From: HGM04593 sp045646965
GTDB lineage: Bacteria; Bacteroidota; Bacteroidia; Bacteroidales; Bacteroidaceae
Reading direction: 5' to 3'
DNA length: 32,259 bases
Assembly: GCA_045646965.1 (NCBI GenBank)
Contig: JAZRLR010000020.1
Coordinates: 1 to 32,259, forward strand
Of this stretch, positions 17,279 through 25,968 are shown piece by piece. Position 1 is the stretch's first letter. Each line of letters starts with the position of its first letter. The notes under the pieces were generated by a model. The model was not told the origin of the DNA and did no database searches. It was given only the letters and a program-made list of their open reading frames with translations. Made by a program: the position numbers and the translations under genes.

Positions 17279-18541
17279 ATGAAAGTATTAATGTTCGGTT
17301 GGGAGTTTCCTCCTCACATTTCGGGAGGACTCGGTACTGCAAGTTACGGACTTACAAAGGGCTTTGTACAGCAGGGCGATGTAGAGATTAAGTTCTGTAT
17401 CCCCAAGCCCTATGGTGACGAAGATAACAGCTTCTTGAGAATCGTTGGTATGAACTCCGTGCCTATTGTATGGAAGGATGTCGATCACAATTATGTAAAC
17501 TCACGCATCGGTGCTGTGATGACACCTGATGAGTATTATCGTTATCGCGACCACATATATGGCGATTTCAGCTATATGCACACAAATGACCTCGGCTGTA
17601 TGGAATTCGCGGGCGGATATCCCGAGAACCTGCACGACGAGATTAACAACTACTCTATAATTGCAGGCGTTGTGGCTCGCACCGAGGAGTTCGATATCAT
17701 ACACTCACACGACTGGCTCACATACCCCGCAGGTATACACGCCAAGCAGGTGTCGGGAAAGAAACTCGTGATTCACGTTCACGCTACCGACTTCGACCGT
17801 AGCCGTGGTAATGTGAACCCCACAGTATATGCCATTGAGAAGAACGGTATGGATAACGCCGACCACATCTTGTGTGTGAGCGAGCTTACCCGTCAGACTG
17901 TTATTAACAAATACCATCAGCACCCCGACAAGGTTTCAACCTTGCACAATGCTGTAACTCCTCTGGAGCAGGAAATTCTGGACATCGTTCCCAAAAAGAT
18001 ACCCGGTGAGAAGGTTGTTACATTCCTCGGCCGTATCACAATGCAGAAGGGTCCCGAGTATTTCGTGGAGGCTGCCGCAATGGTACTCAAACGCACAAAG
18101 AACATACGTTTCTGTATGGCAGGTAGCGGTGATATGATGAACGATATGATACGCCTCGCTGCACAGCGCGGTATATCGGACCGTTTCCACTTCCCCGGCT
18201 TTATGCGCGGTCGTCAGGTGTATGAGTGCCTCAAGGCCAGCGATGTGTATATAATGCCATCGGTGAGCGAGCCCTTTGGTATCTCGCCTCTTGAGGCTAT
18301 GCAGTGCGACGTTCCCACAATTATCTCCAAGCAGTCGGGTTGTGCAGAAATCCTCGACAAATGTATAAAGACCGACTACTGGGATATTCACGCAATGGCC
18401 GACGCCATCTACTCAATTTGTAACAACGAGTCGTTGTATGAGTATCTGAAGGTTGAGGGCCGCAACGAGGTGAACCAGATCACTTGGGAGAACGTAGCCC
18501 TTAAACTGCGTAAGGTTTATGAAAATGTAATGGGTTGGTAA
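17279..18541 (+). CDS. GT4 glycosyltransferase, probable glycogen synthase
   Basis: This 420-residue GT-B protein has the N-terminal glycine loop FPPHISGGLG (10-19), a hinge segment, GRITMQKG (251-258; Arg252 and Lys257 are the usual nucleotide-sugar phosphate contacts) and the retaining-GT ExxxxxxxE pair at E331 and E339 (EPFGISPLE). Such enzymes extend alpha-1,4-glucan from ADP- or UDP-glucose. The start follows a GGAGGG Shine-Dalgarno that overlaps the end of the debranching gene, so the two are probably translationally coupled. Because the neighbouring GT5 protein lacks its C-terminal half, this GT4 enzyme is the better candidate for the working glycogen synthase. The sugar donor is not readable. 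Confidence 0.92.
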   Translation: MKVLMFGWEFPPHISGGLGTASYGLTKGFVQQGDVEIKFCIPKPYGDEDNSFLRIVGMNSVPIVWKDVDHNYVNSRIGAVMTPDEYYRYRDHIYGDFSYMHTNDLGCMEFAGGYPENLHDEINNYSIIAGVVARTEEFDIIHSHDWLTYPAGIHAKQVSGKKLVIHVHATDFDRSRGNVNPTVYAIEKNGMDNADHILCVSELTRQTVINKYHQHPDKVSTLHNAVTPLEQEILDIVPKKIPGEKVVTFLGRITMQKGPEYFVEAAAMVLKRTKNIRFCMAGSGDMMNDMIRLAAQRGISDRFHFPGFMRGRQVYECLKASDVYIMPSVSEPFGISPLEAMQCDVPTIISKQSGCAEILDKCIKTDYWDIHAMADAIYSICNNESLYEYLKVEGRNEVNQITWENVALKLRKVYENVMGW

Positions 18542-18561
18542 AATAAAAAAAGACGAATAAT

Positions 18562-19950
18562 ATGAAAACAATTTGTTTATATTTTGAGATTCATCAAATC
18601 AGACAGTTGAAACGCTATCGTTTCTTCGACATAGGCACAGATCACTACTATTACGATGATTATGCCAACGAGAGTGCCATCACCGAGATTGCCGAGAAAT
18701 CATATATCCCCGCATTGACCACAATGCTCGAGATGATAAAGGAGAGCGACGGTGCTTTCAAAGTGGCGTTCTCTGTATCGGGTGTGGGACTTGAGATGCT
18801 TGAGATCTATGCTCCCCAGGTAATCGAGTTGCTGCACGAGATTAACAAAACAGGCTGCTGCGAGTTCCTTTGCGAGCCCTACTCACACGGTCTCTCTTCA
18901 CTTGCTTCGCGCGAGGTATTTATGGAGGAGGTTATGCGTCAGAACCGCAAAATCAAGGAGCTCTTCGGCAAGAAGCCCAGAGTGTTGCGTAACTCGGGAC
19001 TCATCTACTCTGACGAGATTGGAGAGATGGCATCGCAGATGGGATTCAAGGGTATGCTTTCAGAGGGTGCAAAGCACATCCTCGCTTGGAGAAGCCCCCA
19101 CTTCGTGTATAACTGCAGCACAGCTCCCGGCTTGAAGCTCCTGTTGCGCGACTACAAGCTCTCTGACGATATTTCGTTACGTTTCTCTAACCCCAAATGG
19201 AGTGAGTATCCTCTCTTTGCCGAGACCTATGTAGACTGGATTGCACAGTTGCCCGAGGAGGAAGAGGTAATCAATATCTTTATGAACCTGCACGCACTTG
19301 GTGTGTCACAGCCCTTGTCTTCACATATCCTCGACTTTATGAAGGCTATCCCCGCTTGCGCAAAACAGCGCGGAATCTCTTTCTCTACACCTTCGGAGAT
19401 TATCGACAAGCACAAGTCGGTAGGTCCCCTCGAGGTTTCTTATCCCCTCTCTTGGATGGACGAGGAGCGCGACGCCAGCTCTTGGCTCGGTAACTCTATG
19501 CAGCGCGAGGCTTTCGACAAGCTCTACAGCCTTGCAGAGCGCATCTCTTTGTCTGACGACAAGAAACTCAAGCAGGACTTCGACTACTTGCAGGCTGCAG
19601 AGAACCTTCGCTTTATGACTACAAAGCAGAACGGTATCATCACAGAGCGTTGCATCTACGAGTCTCCCTACGACGCGTTTACCAACTATATGAACATTCT
19701 CGGCGACTTTATGGCTCGTGTGCGTGCACAGTATCCCGAGGAAATGGACAACGAGGAACTGGGCGCATTGCAGCAGATGATAGAGAACCAGGAGGTTGAG
19801 ATAGTTCAGCTTCAGGCAGAGGTTGATAGCCTCAAGACCAAGCTCGCAAAGAAGGAGAAGAAAGCCGCAGAGCCCAAAGAGCCCAAGGCACCTAAAGCTC
19901 CCAAAGCAGCTAAAGCAAAGAAAGAAGAGGATGTGAAAGAAGAGAAGTAA
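18562..19950 (+). CDS. GH57-family alpha-amylase-like protein lacking the usual acid/base motif
   Basis: This 462-residue protein follows the GT4 gene by 20 bases. GH57 landmarks are present: the N-terminal FEIHQIRQ (8-15; normally HQP), CEFLCEPYSHG (100-110), and KGMLSEGAK (163-171), where E168 aligns with the catalytic nucleophile. In the fourth conserved region, where active enzymes read like MDYETFG with the proton-donor Asp, this protein reads FMNLHALG (240-247), with Asn242 at that place. Starch hydrolysis by the normal double displacement is therefore doubtful. Residues about 395-432 form a likely coiled coil, and the last 30 residues are a Lys/Pro/Ala/Glu tail with APKAPKAAKAKK. It may bind glucan or organise the complex. 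GH57 homologues lacking catalytic residues are known in the family. Confidence 0.88.
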   Translation: MKTICLYFEIHQIRQLKRYRFFDIGTDHYYYDDYANESAITEIAEKSYIPALTTMLEMIKESDGAFKVAFSVSGVGLEMLEIYAPQVIELLHEINKTGCCEFLCEPYSHGLSSLASREVFMEEVMRQNRKIKELFGKKPRVLRNSGLIYSDEIGEMASQMGFKGMLSEGAKHILAWRSPHFVYNCSTAPGLKLLLRDYKLSDDISLRFSNPKWSEYPLFAETYVDWIAQLPEEEEVINIFMNLHALGVSQPLSSHILDFMKAIPACAKQRGISFSTPSEIIDKHKSVGPLEVSYPLSWMDEERDASSWLGNSMQREAFDKLYSLAERISLSDDKKLKQDFDYLQAAENLRFMTTKQNGIITERCIYESPYDAFTNYMNILGDFMARVRAQYPEEMDNEELGALQQMIENQEVEIVQLQAEVDSLKTKLAKKEKKAAEPKEPKAPKAPKAAKAKKEEDVKEEK

Positions 19951-19970
19951 ATCTCCCTCTCCTACATATA

Positions 19971-20012
19971 AATTAAAGGCAGATGCGTCAAGCATCTGCC
20001 TTTAATTGTTTT
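19971..20012 (+). terminator. Terminator of the glycogen operon
   Basis: A perfect 16-base stem (19971-19986 with 19992-20007) with a 5-base loop, AT-rich at its base and followed by GTTTT, begins 20 bases after the stop of the GH57-like gene. Confidence 0.88.
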
Positions 20013-20139
20013 AGCGATATTTGTTTGTGTAATGCAATTTGTTAAAGGGGGTGTGCTCTCTCGCAGGCGTTTCTCCTTGCGTGCTGTGAGCGGTGATTGC
20101 TGCGCCGTGCAGCTTTGCGGCGGCGCAAGATGTGGCGGG

Positions 20140-21510
20140 TTATCTCTTGTAGCGGCTTGCCACAACCTCCACGGGAATGTCGTAGTTGCTGCCACCGCGC
20201 AGTTTTATGCAGCCTGCGCCTGTGTGGTGCTTAATCTTTGTGATATTGCCGTAGCCGTCTCTTGTCACGTTTACAGGCACAAGTACCACCTTTTGCCAAT
20301 CGCTGTCGGCCTTGCCCTCCTGCTGCTCTTTGTAGCAGCTCTTTATGAGCTCTGTGATGTTATTGAAGGTGTAGCGCTTGGTGCTTGTGTTGAGCGTTGT
20401 GTGGAACGATGTGGTGTTGTCACATAATCTCTTTTTGCTGAAGAAGTCGTTCATATCTTTCTTGCGCACCATAATGATGTTTGTGGGCGCAGTGAAGCCC
20501 TCTTCCTCCAAAGAGCCGTAGCTCGCAAACTCAATTTTTACAGAGTTTATGGTGTCGGAATGGAATTTGTCCATAATATCCTCTATGGGCAGCTCCACCT
20601 CGGTAAATATTCCGGCGGGGGTTTTTATATAGGTGTGGCTCTCGTTGTCTACAAGGTGGGCAATGTCGCCGTGGTCGAACTTGTTGAGCTGTATCACCTC
20701 TTTTCCCGAATAGAAGGGTGTTACGAGTGTCTCTATGGAGTCTTTCAGGCCTGTGCTGCTTGTTATGTAGCGCTCAAAGCCCACTTCGAGGTTTACTCGG
20801 TAGATGTTGAGTATTGTGCCGTCGCCCTGTGTGCACTTTACATACACTCCCTTGAGTACATTATTTATAAATACCTCGGAGTTTGCGAAGTTTGTGGGGT
20901 TTTTGTAGAACTCCTCTACTATGCGGTTGCCTATTTCGTTGGGCAGCAGCATCTCCACGTTTGTGGCATAGTTCTCCTCGTCTATGGTGTCGTGCAGGGC
21001 ATAGTCCTTGGCACTATACACCTTTGTGGCGATGGGGCCTTTGCCGGGGTTAAGGTATTCGTTTATGTCAAAGTCGGTGTAGTAGTCGGTGCCTTCGGGT
21101 ATTACGTTGTCGAGCTCATACACGGCACATTTCATAGGGTTGTCGCCTGCGCCTGTGTAGTTGTTATAGAAAAAGCGCAGCTTGGTGTGTGTCGCACGTG
21201 TGCCTATAACTCCGTCGGCAGGGAAAGCGTCTCCCGAGCCGCTGTTGAACTGTGTGGCGAAGCAGGCCTCGAATGTGGCGTTGTCGCCGGGAGTGGTGTA
21301 GCGTCCCAGGTAGAGAGTGTCGGAGTTGTTAAGTATCGAATTGTTTATGTCTATCGAGCGGCTTTTTGCCACGAAGGTGTCAGCTGCGACGGTTATGATG
21401 TCGCCGTCGGGTATAATGCTGCTTCCAATCGTCGCTGTGTCGTCATCGCATTGGGTGAATGTGAGTATTGCAGCTGCTGCAAACAAAAAAAACGACAGGT
21501 ACTTTTTCAT
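20140..21510 (-). CDS. DUF4270-family lipoprotein
   Basis: I start it at 21510 (MKKYLSFF, 456 residues), because this begins a clean lipoprotein signal with lipobox FTQC; the 20-residue upstream extension lacks signal character. The mature protein begins Cys-Asp-Asp-Asp. It has long beta-rich stretches (LYLGRYTTPGDNATFEACF, KLRFFYNNYTG, YTFNNITELIKSCYKE) typical of DUF4270, a Bacteroidota-specific family of surface or periplasmic lipoproteins of unknown function. Asp residues right after the Cys fit lipoproteins exported to the Bacteroidota cell surface. It lies 74 bases downstream of the GT5-like gene on the same strand, probably in one transcript. The family call is by pattern and by the recalled neighbourhood with panC and glycogen synthase in Bacteroides. 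Confidence 0.82.
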   Translation of the reverse strand: MKKYLSFFLFAAAAILTFTQCDDDTATIGSSIIPDGDIITVAADTFVAKSRSIDINNSILNNSDTLYLGRYTTPGDNATFEACFATQFNSGSGDAFPADGVIGTRATHTKLRFFYNNYTGAGDNPMKCAVYELDNVIPEGTDYYTDFDINEYLNPGKGPIATKVYSAKDYALHDTIDEENYATNVEMLLPNEIGNRIVEEFYKNPTNFANSEVFINNVLKGVYVKCTQGDGTILNIYRVNLEVGFERYITSSTGLKDSIETLVTPFYSGKEVIQLNKFDHGDIAHLVDNESHTYIKTPAGIFTEVELPIEDIMDKFHSDTINSVKIEFASYGSLEEEGFTAPTNIIMVRKKDMNDFFSKKRLCDNTTSFHTTLNTSTKRYTFNNITELIKSCYKEQQEGKADSDWQKVVLVPVNVTRDGYGNITKIKHHTGAGCIKLRGGSNYDIPVEVVASRYKR

Positions 21511-21584
21511 ACGGTAGTTATAATGCGATAGTGTAGTGTAACTTGTGGCGCAAGGCCGAAAGGGCCTCACGCTCTCTTTGCAGG

Positions 21585-22388
21585 TTACAGTGTCTCGTAG
21601 AATTTGTTACATTCCTCGGCGTATGTCTCGTCGGAGGGCTTCGCAAGTATGGGCTTGCCAAGTGACTCGGCATACTCTATGAGGGCGGGCGAGATATTGT
21701 CGCCGTTTATGATAATACCGTCAGAGTAGCGTATGGCAATCTTTGCAAGCTCCTCGTATGATGTGGGCGATGCGATGCCGTCGAGCAGGTCGCTTGCCAT
21801 ATTCTTGCAGAGTGCTTTTGCGATGAAGCTCTCGGGGAACTTCTCGTTGAAGTTGTCGTCGTAGAGCGAAATCACAACCTTTGAGTCGCGGAACGAGGGC
21901 TCCTCGTTGTATGCGCTCTTCACATACAGGGGTGCAAGGGCCGAAATCCAGCCGTGGCAGTGGATTACATCGGGGCACCAGTGCTGTTTCTTTATAGTCT
22001 CGAGCACGCCGCGTGAGAAGAATATGGTGCGCTCGTCGTTGTCGGGATATTCGTTGCCGTTCTCGTCGGTTGTCATCAGACGGTTCTGGAAATAGTCATC
22101 GTTGTCGATGAAATATACCTGCATACGGGCAGCCTGCAACGATGCCACCTTGATAATCAAAGGATGGTCGGTATCGTCGATTATCAGGTTCATACCTGTG
22201 AGACGCTGAACCTCGTGCAACTGGTTACGTCTAATGTTTATAGTACCCCATTTGGGCATAAACACTCTGATGTCTTTGCCACTCTCCTGTGTGGCCTGCG
22301 GAAGGGTGCGGCCTATGTTGGCTATTGTGGATTCTTGAACGAAAGGGGTAATCTCTTGAGTAATAAATAATACTTTGTTTGTCTTCAT
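21585..22388 (-). CDS. Half-length GT5 glycogen/starch synthase-like protein
   Basis: This 267-residue protein corresponds only to the N-terminal domain of GlgA. Recognisable GT5 features are KVLFITQEITPF at the N-terminus, RVFMPKWGTI, and PDVIHCHGWISALAPLYVK in the middle. The ADP-glucose-binding KxGGLADV loop of true synthases is replaced by QESTIANIGRTL, and the C-terminal Rossmann domain with the ExxxxxxxE catalytic pair is absent. The stop codon is genuine in this frame and the sequence after it shows no continuation, so this is a short gene, not a visible frameshift. It probably does not polymerise glucan alone; it may regulate or bind. It has its own consensus promoter and precedes the DUF4270 gene. 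Confidence 0.87.
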   Translation of the reverse strand: MKTNKVLFITQEITPFVQESTIANIGRTLPQATQESGKDIRVFMPKWGTINIRRNQLHEVQRLTGMNLIIDDTDHPLIIKVASLQAARMQVYFIDNDDYFQNRLMTTDENGNEYPDNDERTIFFSRGVLETIKKQHWCPDVIHCHGWISALAPLYVKSAYNEEPSFRDSKVVISLYDDNFNEKFPESFIAKALCKNMASDLLDGIASPTSYEELAKIAIRYSDGIIINGDNISPALIEYAESLGKPILAKPSDETYAEECNKFYETL

Positions 22389-22691
22389 CTTCTTATACTT
22401 TTCCGCAGGTGTATGTTACGGCGGTTTGCAAAGTTACGAAAAAAGTGGCATAGTAGCAAATGTATATTTCTTTTTAAGCGTTTTTATGGGTAAAAAGAGC
22501 TTGATTTACAATTATTAACGAATTTTACTTGCTCTCAATTTGTTTTGTGCGACAATCCCCTGGGCGCGGCAGAGTGGGGTGGCGGTTGCATATTTTTTCT
22601 TTTATTTATTTTATTTTGTGGTTATTTGTTTGTTACTTTGCACCCCGAAATAAGATGTAATACATTTATTGTATATAATTCATATTCAGCT
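22389..22691. other. 303-base divergent region between the GT5-like gene and panC
   Basis: It contains the consensus minus-strand promoter of the GT5-like gene (22429-22460). On the plus strand there is only an imperfect match (TTACTTTG at 22633-22640) for panC. A 49-residue frame upstream of panC (from 22545) is hydrophobic but not a credible extension. I see nothing else coding. Confidence 0.7.
22429..22460 (-). promoter_or_regulatory. Promoter of the GT5-like gene
   Basis: On the minus strand TTTG (22457-22460), 20 bases, then TAACTTTG (22429-22436) is an exact match to the Bacteroidota consensus, 41 bases before the start codon. Confidence 0.82.
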
Positions 22692-23531
22692 ATGGAAATT
22701 ATTCACACTGTCGGAGAACTGAAAACAAGGCTCGATGCCTGTCGTGCCGAGGGTAAGAGCATTGCCCTTGTACCCACAATGGGGGCTCTGCACAAGGGAC
22801 ACGCCTCTTTGGTTGAGCGTGCCGTTGCCGAGAATGATATTGTGGTTGTGAGCATATTTGTGAACCCCACGCAGTTCAACGACAAGAACGACCTTAAAAA
22901 TTATCCCCGCACCCTTGAGGCCGATTGCGCGCTTCTCGAGGAGGTGGGTGCTACGATAGCTTTCGCTCCGTCGGTAGAGGAGATGTATCCCGAGCCCGAC
23001 ACACGCGAATTCTCTTTTGCGCCGCTCGACACGGTTATGGAGGGTGCTTGCCGCCCCGGCCATTTCAACGGCGTTGCGCAGATTGTAAGCAAACTTTTTT
23101 ATGCTGTGGAGCCCCACAAGGCCTATTTCGGCGAGAAGGATTATCAGCAGTTGGCGATAATACGCGAGATGGTGCGTCGCCTGGGTATGACACTGCTGAT
23201 TGTGGGCTGTCCCATTGTGCGCGAGCCCGACGGCCTTGCAATGAGCAGCCGCAACACTCTGCTCTCGCCCGAGGAGCGCGAGCGCGCTCTCACAATTTCG
23301 CGCACACTCTTTGCGAGCCTCGAGTTTGCCAAGAGCAACTCGCTTGCCGCCACACGCGCCTTTGTAGAGAATGCGATAAACGCAACCGAGGGACTCGACC
23401 TTGAGTATTACCAGATTGTCGATGGTCGCACCCTGCAGCAGATAGAGGAGTGGAGCGACAGCGAGTGCCCCGTGGGCTGCATAGCTCTTTTCTGTGGAAA
23501 AATTCGTCTCATAGACAATATAAAATATTAA
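22692..23531 (+). CDS. panC: Pantoate-beta-alanine ligase (pantothenate synthetase)
   Basis: PanC joins pantoate and beta-alanine using ATP to make pantothenate (vitamin B5, precursor of coenzyme A). The 279-residue protein starts at the ATG at 22692, giving the family's usual length. It has PTMGALHKGH (28-37; H34 and H37 are the HIGH-type ATP site), FVNPTQF, FGEKDYQQLAIIREM and the REPDGLAMSSRN motif. The next gene, panD, supplies its beta-alanine; the panD ribosome site overlaps the panC stop. Confidence 0.97.
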   Translation: MEIIHTVGELKTRLDACRAEGKSIALVPTMGALHKGHASLVERAVAENDIVVVSIFVNPTQFNDKNDLKNYPRTLEADCALLEEVGATIAFAPSVEEMYPEPDTREFSFAPLDTVMEGACRPGHFNGVAQIVSKLFYAVEPHKAYFGEKDYQQLAIIREMVRRLGMTLLIVGCPIVREPDGLAMSSRNTLLSPEERERALTISRTLFASLEFAKSNSLAATRAFVENAINATEGLDLEYYQIVDGRTLQQIEEWSDSECPVGCIALFCGKIRLIDNIKY

Positions 23532-23544
23532 GGAGGGCCGCTAT

Positions 23545-23895
23545 ATGATGTTACAGATGCTTAAAGCAAAGATTCATTGTGCCACCGTCACCGAGGCCAA
23601 CCTCAACTATATGGGAAGCATAACCATAGATGAGGCACTTTTGGAGGCCACCGGCTTGCTCGAGGGCGAGATGGTGCACGTTGTAAATAATAACAACGGT
23701 GAGCGCATAGTTACATATATTATAAAAGGAGAGCGCGGCTCGGGTGTTATATGCCTCAACGGTGCCGCCGCCCACAAGTTCAGTCCGGGCGATATTGTAA
23801 TTATTATGGCTTATGCAATTATGTCTCCCGAGGAGGCCGCGGTGTTCAAGCCCAAGGTCATCTTCCCCCGTTTGGGAACTAATCAGATAGACTGA
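23545..23895 (+). CDS. panD: Aspartate 1-decarboxylase (beta-alanine synthesis)
   Basis: PanD decarboxylates aspartate to beta-alanine for pantothenate. The 116-residue precursor contains the self-cleavage site YMGSIT (Gly24-Ser25); cleavage creates the pyruvoyl cofactor at Ser25. Other family marks are NGERIVTYIIKGERGSG, LNGAAAHKFSPGD and DIVIIMAY. A strong AAGGAGG site lies immediately upstream, overlapping the panC stop codon. Two adjacent ATG codons (23545, 23548) could start it. Confidence 0.97.
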   Translation: MMLQMLKAKIHCATVTEANLNYMGSITIDEALLEATGLLEGEMVHVVNNNNGERIVTYIIKGERGSGVICLNGAAAHKFSPGDIVIIMAYAIMSPEEAAVFKPKVIFPRLGTNQID

Positions 23896-23906
23896 AGCAA
23901 GCAGAT

Positions 23907-23944
23907 AAAAAAATAACCGAGTCGTGTGACTCGGTTATTTTTTT
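23907..23944. terminator. Bidirectional terminator between panD and the GH20 gene
   Basis: A 17-base stem (23907-23923 with 23928-23944) with a 4-base loop and A/T-rich ends can stop transcription from both converging genes. It lies 12 bases after the panD stop and 20 bases beyond the GH20 stop on the other strand. Confidence 0.92.
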
Positions 23945-23964
23945 GCTATATGCAGCCGGGCTGT

Positions 23965-25935
23965 TTACTTGCAGTAGTTCACAGCTTTGAGGTTGCTTAT
24001 TTTACTGTTGAAGTTTCCGGCCTTTCTCAAGGGGAATACAAGTGTGCGCACATAGAACATCTTGTCCTTGCCCTCGTTGTGGAATACCTTCTGTTTGTTG
24101 AGAGTCTCCACGAGCTTGCCGTTTACAAAGAGCTTTGTCTCCTGCATATTGCCGCTCACGGTAACGGTCGCTTTCTCACCGGGGAAGAACTTGTAGTTGA
24201 ATGTGTTCAGGTAACCATCGCGAGAGAATCCGAGCATTCCCGATACGGGGTCGCTCAAATAAAATTCTGTGTCGCGTGAACTGAAAAGCAGAGTACCTCT
24301 CTCCTCTTTAGCAGCCTCGATGTCAAATGTCACAGAGTACTCAAAACCTATCTCCTCTATGTCGTTTGTGCTGCCGGGTTTCACTGTAGCAGCCTCGAAG
24401 ATGGTGCGTTTCTCACCGCTGAAGCGGCCTGCGATGTTTACACCGGGTGCATCGCTCAAGGCAAGACGTGCCTTGTCGAACTGCTCAAAGGGAACTGTGG
24501 GCTTTGCGCCTGTCCACATCTTCACAGCCATTGTCTGCATTCCGGGGAATACGCGGTAGTGGATATCCTTGCAGCTTATACCATTGCCTGCGTGGTCGTT
24601 CCACACTGCAAACGAACCGCCTTTTATCTGCGGGTGTTTCTCGGGGAAAGTCTGGTTACCGATTACGGCAGGTGTCCAGTTCTTGTAAAGGTTCTCGTGG
24701 TTGAGGAAGTCGTAATAGTATCCTGCTGCGGGAACGATGTATGTCCAGCCGTCGGGGATGCTCACTACATCGTAGCCGAGCTTCATCATATCTGTGGGGT
24801 CGGCATAGCCGTTGTACCACTCATACATAAGTACGTTCTCCACTTTCACGGGGGTGTTACCCTTTGCGTGTGTGAGGGCGCCCCATACGCACGCCTGCTT
24901 GCCATACTTTTCGGCCTCGCGTATGCAGTGGTCGGTGAAGTAGCGGAACTTCTCAACTACGGCTGTGTCGCGGTTAGAGTACTCGTCGGTACCTACGTGG
25001 AAACGGGGGCCGCGGAACACGGGCTCCTCACCGCCGAGGAACTCCATAAAGAGTGAATCGACAAATGTGTATGTCGCGGGGTTGAAGAGGTCGAGGTGGT
25101 CGAGGCCGTACTCCTTGCTGCCGAGCTCGGGGCGGTAGTGTACAAATGCGAGTGAGTGCGCGGGCACGTCGAACTCGGGGATAATCTCAACGCCCATCTT
25201 CTCGGCGTGCTTCTGCAACTCAATGAACTCTGCCTTTGTGTAGTGACCGTCGCGTGACGCAAGGCCGGGGAAGAAGTCGCTCTCCAGGCGGAAACCCGAA
25301 GGTGTCTTGTCCCAGTTGTGCTCAAAGTACTGCTTGAAGGCGTTGTCGTTGAGGTGAATGTGGAAGGTGTTCATCTTGTAGTATGCCATAAAATCGACAT
25401 ACTCGTGCAGGAACTCAATGGGGATGAACTTGCGGCCGCAGTCGAGCATAAAGCTACGCATCTCGTAGTCGGGCCAGTCTTTTATTGTACCGCAGGGGAT
25501 GCTCTCTCCGCCGTTCTGCTCAAGAATCTGCAACAGGGTGCGTGTGCCCCAGAATGCGCCTTGTGCTGCGGGTGCGGTGAGGGTTATTTTGCCGTCGGCA
25601 GTAATCTGGTATCCCTCGTTGCCGAGTTTCTTGTCGGCTTTCTTGGCAATGTAGATATCGCCCTTCTGTGCCTTGCCTGCAACTACTTCTATCTCCTTGC
25701 CGAACATAGTTTTAATGTCGGCTGCAAGCTGGAGGGCTACTTTCTCCATCTGTGCGTCGCCTTTCTTGTAGACGATTTTAGTCGCGGGGGTGAGGGTGAA
25801 ACTTCCCTGTGCGCCCTGCCACTCGCGCAGCTCGGGTATTACAAAGGGCTTTTCGTTCTTCTCGTTTGCTGCATACATAGCGGTAGAGAAGAAAAGGCTT
25901 ACGGCTGTAAGCAGTAAAAAGATGCTTTTTCTCAT
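23965..25935 (-). CDS. GH20 beta-N-acetylhexosaminidase with C-terminal lectin-like domain
   Basis: This 656-residue enzyme removes terminal N-acetylglucosamine or N-acetylgalactosamine from glycans. A signal peptide (about 1-22, MYA|AN) exports it. Domains: an N-terminal GH20b-type fold (about 30-155), the GH20 barrel (about 158-480) with HIHLNDN, IPEFDVPAHS and the catalytic pair D317-E318 in FHVGTDEYS, and a C-terminal beta-sandwich resembling concanavalin/laminin-G domains (about 500-650: VTFDIEAAKEERGTLLFSSR, ETKLFVNGKLVE). Gut Bacteroidota use such enzymes on mucin and host glycans. It begins 33 bases after the biotin carrier gene with no promoter or terminator seen between them, so it may be read through from the methylmalonyl operon. 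Confidence 0.93.
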   Translation of the reverse strand: MRKSIFLLLTAVSLFFSTAMYAANEKNEKPFVIPELREWQGAQGSFTLTPATKIVYKKGDAQMEKVALQLAADIKTMFGKEIEVVAGKAQKGDIYIAKKADKKLGNEGYQITADGKITLTAPAAQGAFWGTRTLLQILEQNGGESIPCGTIKDWPDYEMRSFMLDCGRKFIPIEFLHEYVDFMAYYKMNTFHIHLNDNAFKQYFEHNWDKTPSGFRLESDFFPGLASRDGHYTKAEFIELQKHAEKMGVEIIPEFDVPAHSLAFVHYRPELGSKEYGLDHLDLFNPATYTFVDSLFMEFLGGEEPVFRGPRFHVGTDEYSNRDTAVVEKFRYFTDHCIREAEKYGKQACVWGALTHAKGNTPVKVENVLMYEWYNGYADPTDMMKLGYDVVSIPDGWTYIVPAAGYYYDFLNHENLYKNWTPAVIGNQTFPEKHPQIKGGSFAVWNDHAGNGISCKDIHYRVFPGMQTMAVKMWTGAKPTVPFEQFDKARLALSDAPGVNIAGRFSGEKRTIFEAATVKPGSTNDIEEIGFEYSVTFDIEAAKEERGTLLFSSRDTEFYLSDPVSGMLGFSRDGYLNTFNYKFFPGEKATVTVSGNMQETKLFVNGKLVETLNKQKVFHNEGKDKMFYVRTLVFPLRKAGNFNSKISNLKAVNYCK

Positions 25936-25968
25936 AAATGGTGTTTTTTTTATTGTGGTTAATGTGAT

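Noticed and set aside
20101..20127. GC-rich hairpin downstream of the DUF4270 gene
   Set aside because: The 7-base stem has no T run on the minus strand, so I do not call it a terminator.
20560..21531. Long open frame of 323 codons antisense to the DUF4270 gene
   Set aside because: Val/Tyr/Cys-rich composition is the mirror of the lipoprotein gene; no signal, domain or promoter.
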